Origin: Bettongia penicillata ogilbyi
Taxonomy: Eukaryota; Chordata; Mammalia; Diprotodontia; Potoroidae
Assembly (NCBI GenBank): GCA_023548195.1
Contig: JAJHZJ010000496.1
Span: 11,191,570 to 11,255,569, forward strand
Length of the DNA stretch: 64,000 nucleotides
Direction: 5' to 3'
Part shown: positions 43,531-53,320 of the stretch, in pieces
Layout of the letters: every line of letters begins with the position of its first letter
How positions within the stretch are numbered: position 1 is the first letter of the stretch
Program-made: the position numbers and the translations under genes
The notes under the pieces: generated by a model
The model's input: only the letters and a program-made list of their open reading frames with translations
Told to the model about the DNA's origin: nothing
Database searches by the model: none

Positions 43531-44204
43531 TTCATTTCAATGAGGCACATTCTAGGAGACATTGAAATGGATTTCTGGTTCTTGTTCTGGTAAAAACCAG
43601 AACCGTACACAGGAAAGGCAGACCTTACGACCCCTCAGGTGTGCCATGCTGGGGTTTTGTCTGGTCCTCTTTCACATGACAGATCCTTGGTGACTCACAA
43701 AGATCTTTGACTGGTTCCTAGTTCTGTTGACTTGATCTCAGTCCATCTCTCTCTTGGACAGGCATATTTTCTTTAAGTCCCTTCTTTCTCTAACTTTTGA
43801 TTAGGAAAATTTTCCACCCTTTCCATTTCATTTGTAAGCCAAAAAAGGACCATAAATTGTGGCTGATTCACATAAGGCAGAGGTCAGTGAGTCATTTTTT
43901 GAAAAATCAAAAATGAGGAAAGCAAAAAATTTTCAAGTGAAATGAGAAAAAATACAGAACCAGTTCCCTCAAAATCTAAAATTCTTGACAGTTCCTTAGT
44001 CCCCATTTTGAATCTCCCCAAAACTTTCCATCTATATCCATATTCTCCTGTAATTATAAGTTCTTTTCCTTAAGCACCATCATTCAAGAAACAATTCTTC
44101 TATGGTAAGATGCATTATGAATCCCAAACAATTGACTTAAACAAGTGAAATATTGAAATCCAACTGACTTGCTTCCAATTTGAGAACACTTTCTCATATG
44201 TTAG

Positions 44205-44330
44205 AGGCAGTATGCAGTAGTGGATAGAGAATTGGCTTTATAGCCAAGAACATGCCTTCAATTCTCACCTTTGGTATACAGTGGCTCCAATTCACTTAAG
44301 CTCTCTGTGCTCTTTTCTATGTCCATAAGT
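44205..44330 (+). repeat. THER1/MIR CORE-SINE head and core
   Basis: 'gaggcagtatgcagtagtgg', 'gccttcaattctcacctttg', 'ccaattcacttaagctctct'. Confidence 0.65.
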
Positions 44331-44879
44331 CTTTTCTAACACTATAAATTGCTGAGAGGGAATTGATCTGAAGATTCCCCTTACCAAAGAAATCCCAGGC
44401 CATGTTCAAACTCACAGGGAATAGATGATATCAAAGGCTTCCAGGGGGAAGAAGCATTTAAAATAGATTCCAGAGCACTGATAGAATTCAGCAAGTGAGG
44501 TGGGGGTGGAGTGGGGAGTAACACCCCAAATATTTCACGCATTGGGTCTATGCCAGTTCTATCTATCATCATTTGAGAAAAATAGAATAAATGAATAAGT
44601 ATAATTTAAATGCCATTTTCATCAAGGAAGGCAGTCTTTAGCCTGTAGATGACTCTGTGTTCACCCCAAAAATATGATTCATTATTAGGGGAATAAATGA
44701 CAATTCTCTCTTGAACAGATCCATAAAATAAGCCATCAATAGATTTCATGAAACTTGCTCAGAGAGGAAAAAAAAGTGGAGTGAGAAACTTATTATCTGT
44801 AATTTTTTTTTTACAATCCAGATGGTCATATTTAGTTATTTAACTATCTCACAAATATAGGATGCATATCTCATATATA

Positions 44880-45128
44880 GGGGCATTAGGTGGTACAGAG
44901 CCTAGAGTCAGGACGAGTCATCTTCCTGAATTCAAATCTGACCTCAGACACTTACTAGCTGGGTGACCCTGGACAAGTCACTTAACTGTGTGCCTCAGTT
45001 TCCTCATCTGTAAAATGAGCTGGAGAAGGAAATAGAAAATTACTCCAGTGTCTTTGCCAAGAAAACTCCAAATGGGGTCGTGACTTTTGGACATGACTGA
45101 AAATGACTGAACAGTAATAGCAGCAGCC
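44880..45128 (+). mobile_element. RTE-tailed marsupial SINE (MAR1-like)
   Basis: 'gggcattaggtggtacagag', 'gctgggtgaccctggacaag', 'gccaagaaaactccaaatgg', 'gactgaaaatgactgaacag'. Full length. Confidence 0.92.
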
Positions 45129-45129
45129 T

Positions 45130-45270
45130 CATACATGACATATATGTCTCATATATGAGATATGTATGATTTTTATGAGAGAGTTAGATATATGTTTCAT
45201 ATATATGAGACATATATAAAAGATACACATCATGAATGTATCTATCTTTTAAGAGATAGATAGGTAGATA
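45130..45270. repeat. AT-rich tract with inverted repeat
   Basis: Contains 'catatatgtctcatatatga' near 45138 and its approximate inverse 'catatatatgagacatatat' near 45198, plus gata/tagg units. Confidence 0.85.
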
Positions 45271-45429
45271 GGTAATCTGTCTATGTAAAGGAGAGACATA
45301 TTTTTATATCCCCAGTACTGTTTACTGTAGATCTATGGAACAATGATTTGGTTCAAAAAAAAATTAAAATTAAAAAGCATTCAAGAAAGAAGGAAAGAAG
45401 GAACAAGGGAAGGAAGGAAGGGAAAAAAT

Positions 45430-45675
45430 TAGTATTTTATGTGCTAGACTTTATGTCAGTACTTTACCAAAATCTCATTTGATTCTCACAATAGATCTGG
45501 GTGGTAGATACCTTTATCATCCCCATTTTACAGTTGAGAAAAGTGAGGCATAAAGAGGTTAAATGACTTTGTCCAGTGACTTCTCATGGATATTAAGTGT
45601 CTGAGGCTGGATTTGAATTCAGGTCTTCTTGCCTTCACATCCAAAGCTCTATCCATGGTGTAACCTAACTATCCC
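45430..45675 (-). repeat. MIR CORE-SINE, full length
   Basis: 'ctttaccaaaatctcatttg', 'tttatcatccccattttaca', 'gaggctggatttgaattcag', 'ctctatccatggtgtaacct'. Confidence 0.85.
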
Positions 45676-45689
45676 AAAACACCTTTATG

Positions 45690-45815
45690 AAATGGCTATT
45701 ATGTTACATTCACTGCACTGGCCTTTGGGGACAGAAACAAAAAAGAAATAGTGACTGCCTTCAAGGACCTTACATTCTACACCTCAGTAAGTGCTTAGCA
45801 AATGACTGAATAGTA
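45690..45815 (-). repeat. L2 LINE 3' fragment
   Basis: 'attcactgcactggcctttg', 'actgccttcaaggaccttac', 'attctacacctcagtaagtg'. Confidence 0.6.
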
Positions 45816-46365
45816 TGGTGAGGTGACCAGCCCAGATCCATCTTCTGTCTTTAGACTACCTTTAGTATTAAAGGTATAGTGATGGTCCAATCACTGCTGA
45901 AATGCTGAACCAACTTTTCTTTCCTACTTTCTTTTCATTCCTGCCAGCCAGTTTATGAGCACACTGATTTAGAGTACCTGGTGCCAGAGTCAGAATCTGA
46001 ATGAACATGCCAAGTGCAATTTCCTCTTTCTTGTGTTTTGTTACATAAATAGTGGGAATGTTAGAGTAGAACAGATTCTGTATCGCAAAATCACGGAACA
46101 GTAAATGGTGGAACAAGGGGAAAAAGTGTGAGGTACACAGTGAATTTCATTAGCACGTTGTTCAGCTAAATATAAAGTCAGTTATTTAAGGTACAGAGAA
46201 TGGGAAGACTGAGAACCCAATGGAACACAACATACAGGATGCATTTCAGATCTTGTCAATATCATCCAGATAGACTTCATTAACTACCTCCTATTTAAAA
46301 AGAGCACATTTAAAAAAGCTGAACAAAGATCATGGTTGGAAGAGAGGGAAAACTGGTTTTGTTAC

Positions 46366-46462
46366 CTGTGCTGGAGGCACTAAGTCTAAATCTGGAGCTG
46401 ATTCAGAATTGAGGGCACTTTTCCCACTAGTCAGTTCTGGCTGAGATCTACTCTCCGAAGAC
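46366..46462 (-). CDS. PEX5L: PEX5L coding exon (SRSQPEL...VPPAQ)
   Basis: A 97-bp exon. Acceptor is 'cctttgtag|GTCTTCG' and donor 'CCAGCACAG|gtaaca'. Its first base completes a TGG codon begun in the previous exon (phase 2), then come 32 full codons (phase 0 end). The peptide begins SSESRSQPELTSGKSALNSE and ends DLDLVPPAQ. The recalled human counterpart is SSEHRSQPELSGGKSALNSE...VAPTQ. It is rich in Ser, Pro and acidic residues and is probably a flexible linker before the HCN-binding core. The previous intron is only 833 bp and the next is 21.4 kb. No known catalytic motif. Confidence 0.95.
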
Positions 46463-47295
46463 CTACAAAGGAAGAGTTTAATCAATTTATGTAGCTTGAG
46501 AAGCATAAAATACAGCTCTCCCACAGATGACCAACAAAGAATCCTAGTTAATTTGGCTTAAATGCTATTTGTTGGTTAATAGAGTCCTCACTGGTATTTT
46601 GATGAAGAAGATAGTTATCCATCCTGTCCAGTTGGCTCTGTTTAGTATTTAAGTAACTGCAACAGGAATTACTGCTCTCTTGGATTGATCCAGAGTTCTG
46701 TCCAGTTGCACGCACAAAATAAACAACAGCCCTAACAAAGTCTATACAGAAGCTATGTTGGTTTATTAAACAAATATTTCTTTTCTTAGGACACTTCTCA
46801 CCCAATGTCACAAGTGTTATTTTATCCCTTTACAACACTGAAATGTCATTCTAAGTGGAGATGAAATGTCATTAACTGGAGACAGGAACATTTTGTGCTT
46901 TGAAAAGCTTGAAAAATATTGCTGGTTTACAGTCCTCAATAATGTGTCATCATGCTCACCCATTGAATAGTCCTAATATGTAAATTAATATAAATGAGGA
47001 TGATCAGTGTAGCCAGAGAATGTAACTCAAAAAGAAAAACCATCGATATCTAAACAGTTATCAAAGACCAGCTACTGGAGGCAGAACTATCTGGGCACAC
47101 CTGGCCAATTTAGTCGATTTTGCAGTCATTTGCCTACAAATGAACATGGCACCAAATATCCGGATGGACCCCTTTTTTGATTCTTTTTGTCATGATCTAG
47201 AGTTGTGTAACCAGGTGTTTGCTATTGCCTCACACATGGTGGGCTGTTGCCAAATATTTGTTTGTGGAACAGAATGCCTTAAATTCTGATATTAC
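46463..47295 (-). other. PEX5L: PEX5L intron, 833 bp
   Basis: Donor ATG|gtaata, acceptor tttgtag|GTC, phase 2. It is the shortest intron here and the only one in which I recognise no transposable element. Confidence 0.94.
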
Positions 47296-47419
47296 CATAA
47301 AAGTTCTTTTGATCCAGTCCTTGATGAGGTTGACTTCCTCTCTGCCATGGCATGGACCTTGCTGTTTCTGTCTCCATGAAACTTAACTTCATCCCATTTA
47401 TCCAGTTGTGTTTGAATAT
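47296..47419 (-). CDS. PEX5L: PEX5L coding exon (IQTQLDKWDEVKFHG...)
   Basis: A 124-bp exon. Acceptor is 'cccccaatag|ATATTC' and donor 'CTTTTATG|gtaata'. Its first two bases complete an Asp codon (phase 1). It holds 40 full codons and ends with TG of a Trp codon (phase 2). The peptide begins DIQTQLDKWDEVKFHGDRN and ends SSRTGSKELLW. The recalled human form is DIQTQLEKWDDVKFHGDRN, so changes are conservative in the first half and looser in NSKVHAMAERKST. The frame is too short for a methionine-started ORF and was found from the protein match and splice sites. Its length is not a multiple of three, so skipping it alone would shift the frame. Confidence 0.95.
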
Positions 47420-47584
47420 CTATTGGGGGAAAAAGAATATTTAAATGATTGAACTGAGAAAAAAAATAATAAACTGTCTCCTTTCTCTTTCCCCTCCCAA
47501 ATGCATGAGTTCCAGCAGTATAATGGTAACAGTGGCTAACAATTCTAGAGTGTATTAAGATTTATATATAAAATACTTTATATC

Positions 47585-47790
47585 CATACATTAATGAATA
47601 GAACATGAGGCTTGAAATAAAGAAAACCTGGATTCAAATCTTGCCTAGAACACTGGCTCTGTGATGCTGGGCAACCCATTCAACCTCTCTGAGCTTCAGT
47701 TTCTTGGTAAAATGGGGTCTTAAATAATAAGAACTTCATAACATTGGGGATCAAATGAGGTCATTTTCAACAATTGTTTGGTAAACCTTA
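47585..47790 (+). repeat. THER1/MIR CORE-SINE
   Basis: 'atagaacatgaggcttgaaa', 'cctggattcaaatcttgcct', 'ctgagcttcagtttcttggt', 'ggggatcaaatgaggtcatt'. Confidence 0.72.
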
Positions 47791-48289
47791 AAGGAAAGAA
47801 ATCAGCTATTACAGGAATGAAGGATTAACACTGTTTTTTAAATAGTATAATATAAATAAATATTGTTATTTAATATTTATAATATAATCCAAATTAAGTA
47901 GTACAATATAATAATAACAGTAGACCTTTATAGGTATGACAGACACCAGTTCCTTTCATTAAGGGATTATTTTCAAACTACTGCATCCCCTCCAAGGAAC
48001 ATTCATTCCCAAATGATAATAGTCTTACTACCTACATTTATTTCTAACACAGTCATACACTGTGTTATACTGTGATATAATGGGAAACTACTTCCTTGAC
48101 CAGGTAACTGGGTGAGCACAGCAGTGACCTACAAAACTGAAGTGACTCTCTTGACGTTGCAGAGAAAGACCAAGACAGATCTTTCCACCACACCCTTTCC
48201 CCTTCCATGAACCAGAGTATACCCATTAGCCAACTCATGATATATGATTTTGACACAGTGCTCTGAGTTCTCAAATTCACATGACATAG

Positions 48290-48650
48290 GTAGACACTGC
48301 GAAGAAAGGGATGGAAACAGCATGATAGCTGCTTTCAAGCATTTGAAGGCAGTCCTCCAGTTGAAGAGAAATTAGTATTCTTTTGCTTGATCCCAAAATT
48401 CATACCTAGGAGCAAATCATGTAAATTTCAGAATGGCAGTTTTAGGCTTGATGCAAGGACGATTATCCTAAAAGCTAAAACCATCCCCAAATACAATATG
48501 ATAGAGGTGGATGGTACTCCTTCGCTGGAGGTCTTCAAGAAGAGGCTGGATGAGTACATGCAGGGGATATTGTAGGGTACATTTAGGGGAGGGTATGGGT
48601 TGGGCCGGATGTCTTCAGAGGTCCTGTCCAACTCAGAGTCTGCGATTCAA
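48290..48650 (-). mobile_element. L3/CR1 LINE 3' region
   Basis: 'agctgctttcaagcatttga', 'tttaggcttgatgcaaggac', 'tggaggtcttcaagaagagg', 'cagaggtcctgtccaactca' and 'gagtctgcgattc'. The longest L3/CR1 copy in the window. Confidence 0.75.
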
Positions 48651-48670
48651 AGAAATGGAAAGAAGCAGGA

Positions 48671-48890
48671 CAGGGCTTCTTAATTTTGCATGTGTGCATT
48701 ATGGACCCACTTGGCAGTTTGGTTACTCTACTGTGTTACCCACATTCATACTGGAAGGGCACGTTGAATTTCAGCTCAAAGTTAGTGAAAACAAAGGTGA
48801 ATTTTTTTCCTGATCCAAGATCATAGACCCCTAAAATCTCTTCATGTGCCCCTTGGGAATCCATGAACCTCAGGTTAAGAACTCCCTTTG
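48671..48890. mobile_element. Short hAT-like DNA transposon (non-autonomous)
   Basis: About 220 bp bounded by imperfect inverted ends: 'cagggcttcttaattttgca' on the left and the complement of 'gttaagaactccctttg' on the right. 8-bp flanks aagcagga (48663-48670) and tagaagga (48891-48898) agree at 6 of 8 positions, fitting an old hAT target duplication. No transposase frame. Confidence 0.6.
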
Positions 48891-49504
48891 TAGAAGGATA
48901 GTGCATCTCTTTGGGGAGCACCACTGAAAGATGTATTTTGATTACCCCTAGTGGTTTATTTGTAGTACTATCTTCTAGGCAACTGTGTCTTCATTGCTTT
49001 CTTGTTTAATTACAACTAAGAAATCATATTAGTGTCATGACTGTAATCAGGGAGATGAGCTGTTGTTTTCCAAGAGCTTTGCTATGAGGCCAAAAATCCC
49101 GACATGATATTCTTAAGATTTCCTGCTGCTGGCTGCTGCTTTCCTGGTTACAGTGAGGAGTAAACCCATGTTGTTGTCTTTGGTGGCCAGTCCCTCCACT
49201 GGAGGAAATTCTGTCTGATAAATTGATGGAAGGATCAACAAAACACTTGCTATTTGTTATCTCTAAGGATGAAGGGATTTATCCAAACATGAGGGAGACT
49301 AAAAAGAGAGAGGCGACTAAGAAGGTTAAGAACACTTGGCAAATTTATCTGTTGCCCAATTATTTAGGATAAAGGAAGGTTTTAGTAACTGCCTGACTCC
49401 CGGTTCTAACTATGCTACTAAGGAGCTGGCTAGACTTGGACAAATTGACTCTCCTCTCTGGGGTTGCCATTTCCTTCTCCGTAAAATACAATGATTATAG
49501 ATTT

Positions 49505-49790
49505 TTTAATATTAATTTTTATTGTTTTACTTTTGAATGGCATTTTATTTTATCTAATTACATATAAAGGCAATTTTAATGTTCATTTTAAAGTAAAACT
49601 TTGAGTTCCAAACTTTCTCTTTTCCTTCTCCCTTTCCCCTCTGCCTAAGAGGGTAAGCAATTTGATATAGATTATATGTATGCAATCCTGTAAAATATAT
49701 TGCTCTATTAGTCATGTTGTTAAAGAAGAAACATACAAAAACTAGGAAAAAATAAAGTGAAAATAGTATGTTTCTATTTACATTGACTCC
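49505..49790 (-). mobile_element. Marsupial-type L1 3' UTR fragment
   Basis: Begins with a T-rich complement of a poly(A) end, then 'tctaattacatataaaggca', 'aactttgagttccaaacttt', 'tattagtcatgttgttaaag'. Confidence 0.78.
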
Positions 49791-49829
49791 ATCAGTTCCT
49801 TCTCTGGATGTGGATAGAAGTTTTCAAAT

Positions 49830-50030
49830 GATCATAGATTTAGAATTGGAAGGGATCTCTGCAGTCAGCTAGTCTTAACTTTTTTCTTTTACATAAAGAG
49901 AAACTGAGGCCCAGGGAGGTTGAGGCAAGTTATCCCAAGATCATGCAGACAGTAGGCATCAGAGGCAAGATTTGAACCCAAGACCACTGACTCCAGAATC
50001 AGTATTCCTTCCATTACATTAAACTGCTGG
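49830..50030 (-). repeat. MIR/THER1 CORE-SINE
   Basis: 'tagaattggaagggatctct', 'gagaaactgaggcccaggga', 'gatttgaacccaagaccact', 'attccttccattaca'. Confidence 0.83.
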
Positions 50031-50639
50031 ATTTGATGGTTGCTCAGGTTATCTCTACTGCTAACATTTTATGATGGAGAGAATGTTGTAGGATATTTTC
50101 TAAGCAGCTCCAGGGCTGTGGTAGGTGTTTTTGGTTCATTTAGAATATGCCAAGGCAGGAGACAGTGATGGAGATGGAAGTAAGGAAGTAGTTATGTCCC
50201 ATAAGCTGGATAGAGGAGATGGGGAGAGAAGACTGTGTGCAGTCACCTTTCAATCAAACCCAGATGTTTATGGGCTGGCTTCATTCTTCTTGCCAGGAGA
50301 ATTTTGGTACATATATGGCTTAATGCTTTTGAAAAGTTCTAACCCCTTGCATTTAGTCGATTCAGCATTGTGTTCTCCAGGGAAGAACACAGGTGAACTC
50401 CAGAACACAGTCCTGCAGACTTTACTCTAACACAGACTTGAATTTGAAAGAGGCTAGGAGACAGTTTCACAACCCTTTGGTTTTCTGCGACCCCAGGCTG
50501 ATGGCAGGTAAATTCTCAGCCAAAGTGTGTCTGAGGCAAGGAGGTGGGGAGGAAAGAGTGAGGAGAAACTAGTGAGATTCTCCCCATTTCCCTGATGCGT
50601 CTTTGTCTCTGTCTATTTCCTTATTTCAAAGCAACAATT

Positions 50640-50690
50640 TGGGATCTAGATCTCCAAAGTCCCTCCCAGCTTTAAAGCTATGAGCCCATA
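50640..50690 (+). repeat. THER1 tail fragment
   Basis: 'gggatctagatctccaaagt', then 'ccagctttaaagctatgagc'. First member of a head-to-tail SINE series. Confidence 0.6.
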
Positions 50691-50694
50691 AAAT

Positions 50695-50880
50695 AAGAGT
50701 CGTATGGTGGAAAGAGTGCTTGATTTGAAATGAAAGGATCTGTATTCAAATCCCAGTGCTGTCATATACTTATCCTAGGTTACCTTTACCTCTCTTGAAT
50801 TCAGTTTCCTCCTCTCTAAAATGAGAGGTTTATATGGAATGATTTCTAAGGTCCCTTACAGCTTTAAATCTATAAGCCTT
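50695..50880 (+). repeat. THER1/MIR CORE-SINE, tandem unit 1
   Basis: 'gtatggtggaaagagtgctt', 'gtcatatacttatcctaggt', 'cagctttaaatctataagcc'. The next unit begins immediately. Confidence 0.82.
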
Positions 50881-51035
50881 GTATGGTAGAAAGAAGACTG
50901 GATTAAGTCTTAGCTCTGTCATATACTTATCCTATGTGACCTTAACTTCTCTTGGTTTCAGTTTCCTCATCTGTAAAATGAAAGGGTAAACTAGATGACA
51001 TCAGAGGTCCCTTTGGGCTACTGATCCTCTGATCT
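50881..51035 (+). repeat. THER1/MIR CORE-SINE, tandem unit 2
   Basis: 'gtatggtagaaagaagactg', 'tcatatacttatcctatgtg', 'agggtaaactagatgacatc'. Same subfamily as unit 1. Confidence 0.82.
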
Positions 51036-51039
51036 GAGA

Positions 51040-51145
51040 TTTGGCTTCTCATCTGTTCAATGGAAGTAACAGCACCTGTAATGCCTGCCTCCCAGGATTA
51101 TGGTGGGTTCAAGTGAGATACTGAGCATCGAGATCTTCAAGTACC
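51040..51145 (+). repeat. MIR CORE-SINE tail
   Basis: 'tctcatctgttcaatggaag', 'aacagcacctgtaatgcctg', 'gtgagatactgagcatc'. Confidence 0.65.
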
Positions 51146-51581
51146 CTAATTGTCAGTGATTGCTACTGAGTGGGATCTTCATTTATAACTCAACCTAACT
51201 CAGGTGGGCTTTTGAATCTCTCTGTGAAGTTACCAGTCACTAAGATATCTCTCCCAACCTATGTCATAAAGGATGAGTGAAATGAGCTCAGTTGCACACA
51301 GCTGGCTCGCTCTACTTACCTTGGCTCATGTTTTTCTATTATTTATATAGCATTGGCACTCATGTAATGTTAAGCCATGTGAGGCACATATGGCTGGGGA
51401 GCTGCTATCCTCCTTAGCACTGACTAGGAGGGCCCATCTGCAGGGTGCACCGCTCTGGGGGCCGTGCGAATCAAGTGAAGCAAACATGGTCTGTTTAGCA
51501 GTACGGCTGACTATAGTGGCAGCCAAATCCACAGCTACAGACCCAGCTGCTTCTGTAGCACATGAATGTGATTAACCTTAC

Positions 51582-51776
51582 CTAAATCTAACGATGATGT
51601 CTCGGGGATTCTCAGAGGCTGGCCTCTCTGCTCAGCATCGGTGCTGATAAGGTCAGAGCCATCAGCCTTCTTCTTGTGACTTGAGGCCTTTGGTGTAGCC
51701 TCTAGCTTCTTTGTTTTGTTTTGGGTTTGTGACACAGGGTCACTCAGGTCCAAGAGATCTAAACCTGTTGATAACA
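51582..51776 (-). CDS. PEX5L: PEX5L coding exon (LDLLDLSDPVSQTQ...)
   Basis: A 195-bp exon. Acceptor is 'tgtctctgacag|TGTTAT' and donor 'GATTTAG|gtaagg'. It starts with two bases completing a Val codon, holds 64 full codons and ends with one base of an Asp codon (phase 1 on both sides; 195 is a multiple of three). The peptide begins VLSTGLDLLDLSDPVSQTQ, continues KKKADGSDLISTDAEQRG and ends PETSSLDLD. The human counterpart as recalled differs mainly in the Lys/Ser-rich stretch after SQTQ. In the TRIP8b literature this is the first exon shared by most splice forms. LLDLSD resembles a clathrin-box motif, though position five is Ser; that role is only a suggestion. The acceptor lies in a 21-bp tandem duplication and has a poor pyrimidine tract. 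Confidence 0.96.
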
Positions 51777-51777
51777 C

Positions 51778-51812
51778 TGTCAGAGACATTAGATTAGATG
51801 TCAGAGACATTA
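51778..51812 (-). promoter_or_regulatory. PEX5L: Duplicated splice-acceptor segment
   Basis: The 14-bp plus-strand sequence tgtcagagacatta occurs perfectly at 51778-51791 and 51799-51812 (period 21). On the transcript strand the copy next to the exon ends in the used acceptor ...gacag|, while the upstream copy reads ...gacat and lacks the AG. Confidence 0.85.
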
Positions 51813-52099
51813 TAATTAGTAAAACCAATTTATTGTTATTAGAATATATTTATTGATACTAAGTTCCCCTTACTGCTATTAAAACCACTACAGTATTTTC
51901 TTTTTCACAAAGTTTTCTGTTGGCTAAGCATTATTAATTTTGAATGTATTTTATATATGTATTAGAACCCACCCAATTAAAAACCTTATATTTAATGGTT
52001 TAATATAAAGTTATAAGGATTGAATCTCTCTGACCAGATAGATATTAAATATGAATGAAGTCAATAGAGTGCCTATTTTTGAGGGAGATTTAAACCTAT

Positions 52100-52270
52100 G
52101 AGTCTATGAAATGCATTGTATGGTGGAAAGAAGACTGAATTCAAATCTCAGCTCTGTCATATACTTATCCTTTGTGACCTTAATCTCTCTTGGTCTCAGT
52201 TTCCTTATCTGTAAAATAGAGTTTAGATTTACACTCTAAGGTCCCTTAGAGCGTTAAATCTATGAGCCTA
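52100..52270 (+). repeat. THER1/MIR CORE-SINE, tandem unit 1
   Basis: 'gtatggtggaaagaagactg', 'gtcatatacttatcctttgt', 'agcgttaaatctatgagcct'. Very like the pair at 50.7-51.0 kb. Confidence 0.82.
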
Positions 52271-52460
52271 TGAAGTGAGTTGTACAGTGGAAAGAGGACT
52301 GGATTCATTTAATTCTTGTCTGACACCAATTGGTTGTGTGACTGAGCAATGTACCTACCTCTCAGTGCCCCAGCAACTCTTTAAGATGAAACTGAAGAGC
52401 AGTGATTGGTCTACAATGGTGAAGGGAGTTTCGACACTTGAAGTTCCTCACACTGACGAA
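52271..52460 (+). repeat. CORE-SINE, tandem unit 2 with 'gggagtttc...gaaatca' tail
   Basis: 'gttgtacagtggaaagagga', 'ggttgtgtgactgagcaatg', 'ggtgaagggagtttcgacac', 'actgacgaaatcataag'. Confidence 0.75.
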
Positions 52461-52884
52461 ATCATAAGTATAGTCCAAAAGACTCTCTGCTCCCAATCCC
52501 ATCCCTCCAACCCGAAAGATTTAGGACTCATATATATGAGTCATTTGAGAAATATTCTAGTGTTTGGTATGACGGAAAGCAATTAAAACACCAAGCCAGA
52601 TGTGACCTTACCATTTCTAAACTTCCAAAAGAAATGAAAAAGTAATACACTCCAACCTGAGTTATAGGCACTTTTCACCCTTATTATCATCACACTGTTC
52701 TTTTAGAGAACTATTTTCGGATGCAGTTTTCTTATCTCTCACTGAGGGTTATGTTCTCAAAGGGATAGGGTAAAGATTTAGTTATAGAAGTCCCATAGAA
52801 TTTAATTATCTAAGAATAATTTCCCCTTCCATTCTTCACCTAAGAATTGTACATAATACAATACTGAGCTTGCATGCAAGTCAT

Positions 52885-52955
52885 TCAGCATCATAGAATC
52901 CAGTTAGAAGTTGGAAGGGACCTTTGAGGTTGTAGTCTTATTTCCTACTCAGTTT
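52885..52955 (-). repeat. MIR/THER1 fragment
   Basis: 'gcatcatagaatccagttag', 'aagttggaagggacctttga', 'ggttgtagtcttat'. Confidence 0.65.
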
Positions 52956-52969
52956 AAGAATTCAGTCTA

Positions 52970-53170
52970 CAACTAGGAGGCAGTTTCAAACAGGGGAAAG
53001 CTCTCAGAAAGTGGTGTCAGGAAGGGCAGGGTCCAAATCCTCTATTTATTACTAGCTACCTGTGTGACTGTGAACAAATCACTTCCCACATCTGGTTCTC
53101 AGTTTTATATTATAAAAAATGAAGGAGTTGGATCAGATGGCTTTGGAGAGCCTGTCCAACTTTAGAGTCA
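52970..53170 (+). repeat. THER1/MIR CORE-SINE
   Basis: 'aggaggcagtttcaaacagg', 'gctacctgtgtgactgtgaa', 'gaaggagttggatcagatgg'. Confidence 0.78.
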
Positions 53171-53224
53171 CATGGAGCTCATTATTGTCCCTTAAGGACA
53201 GAGACATAATTGTATATAATTAGC

Positions 53225-53320
53225 GTTTCTTATATCAGTTTCCTTATTTGCATAAAGAGGGGTTTGGACTTTGAAGCCTCTTAGATCTATTCCAGGTCCA
53301 TGATCCTATAATTTTTGAAA
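53225..53320 (+). repeat. THER1 3' fragment
   Basis: 'atatcagtttccttatttgc', 'gaggggtttggactttgaag', 'ccaggtccatgatcctataa'. Confidence 0.7.

Larger units (their letters stand above)
24947..46365 (-). other. PEX5L: PEX5L intron, 21.4 kb
   Basis: It joins ...LVPPAQ (46366) to ARLTKEH... (24946) with donor CAG|gtaaca and acceptor ttatttcag|GCT, phase 0. It holds most of the nested LINE blocks of the window. Stretches without a recognisable repeat: 24950-25430, 25565-26230, 26735-27540, 27990-28600, 28940-29155, 29355-30110, 31265-31680, 32345-32825, 33715-35040, 37400-37930, 38360-38680, 39790-40125, 40895-41480 (apart from the LTR-like stretch), 43535-44200 and 44335-44870. Confidence 0.93.
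47420..51581 (-). other. PEX5L: PEX5L intron, 4.16 kb
   Basis: Donor TTAG|gtaagg, acceptor ccaatag|ATA, phase 1. It contains SINEs, an L3/CR1 fragment, the hAT-like element and an L1 3' end. Unassigned stretches: 47795-48285, 48900-49500, 50035-50640 and 51150-51580. Confidence 0.94.
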
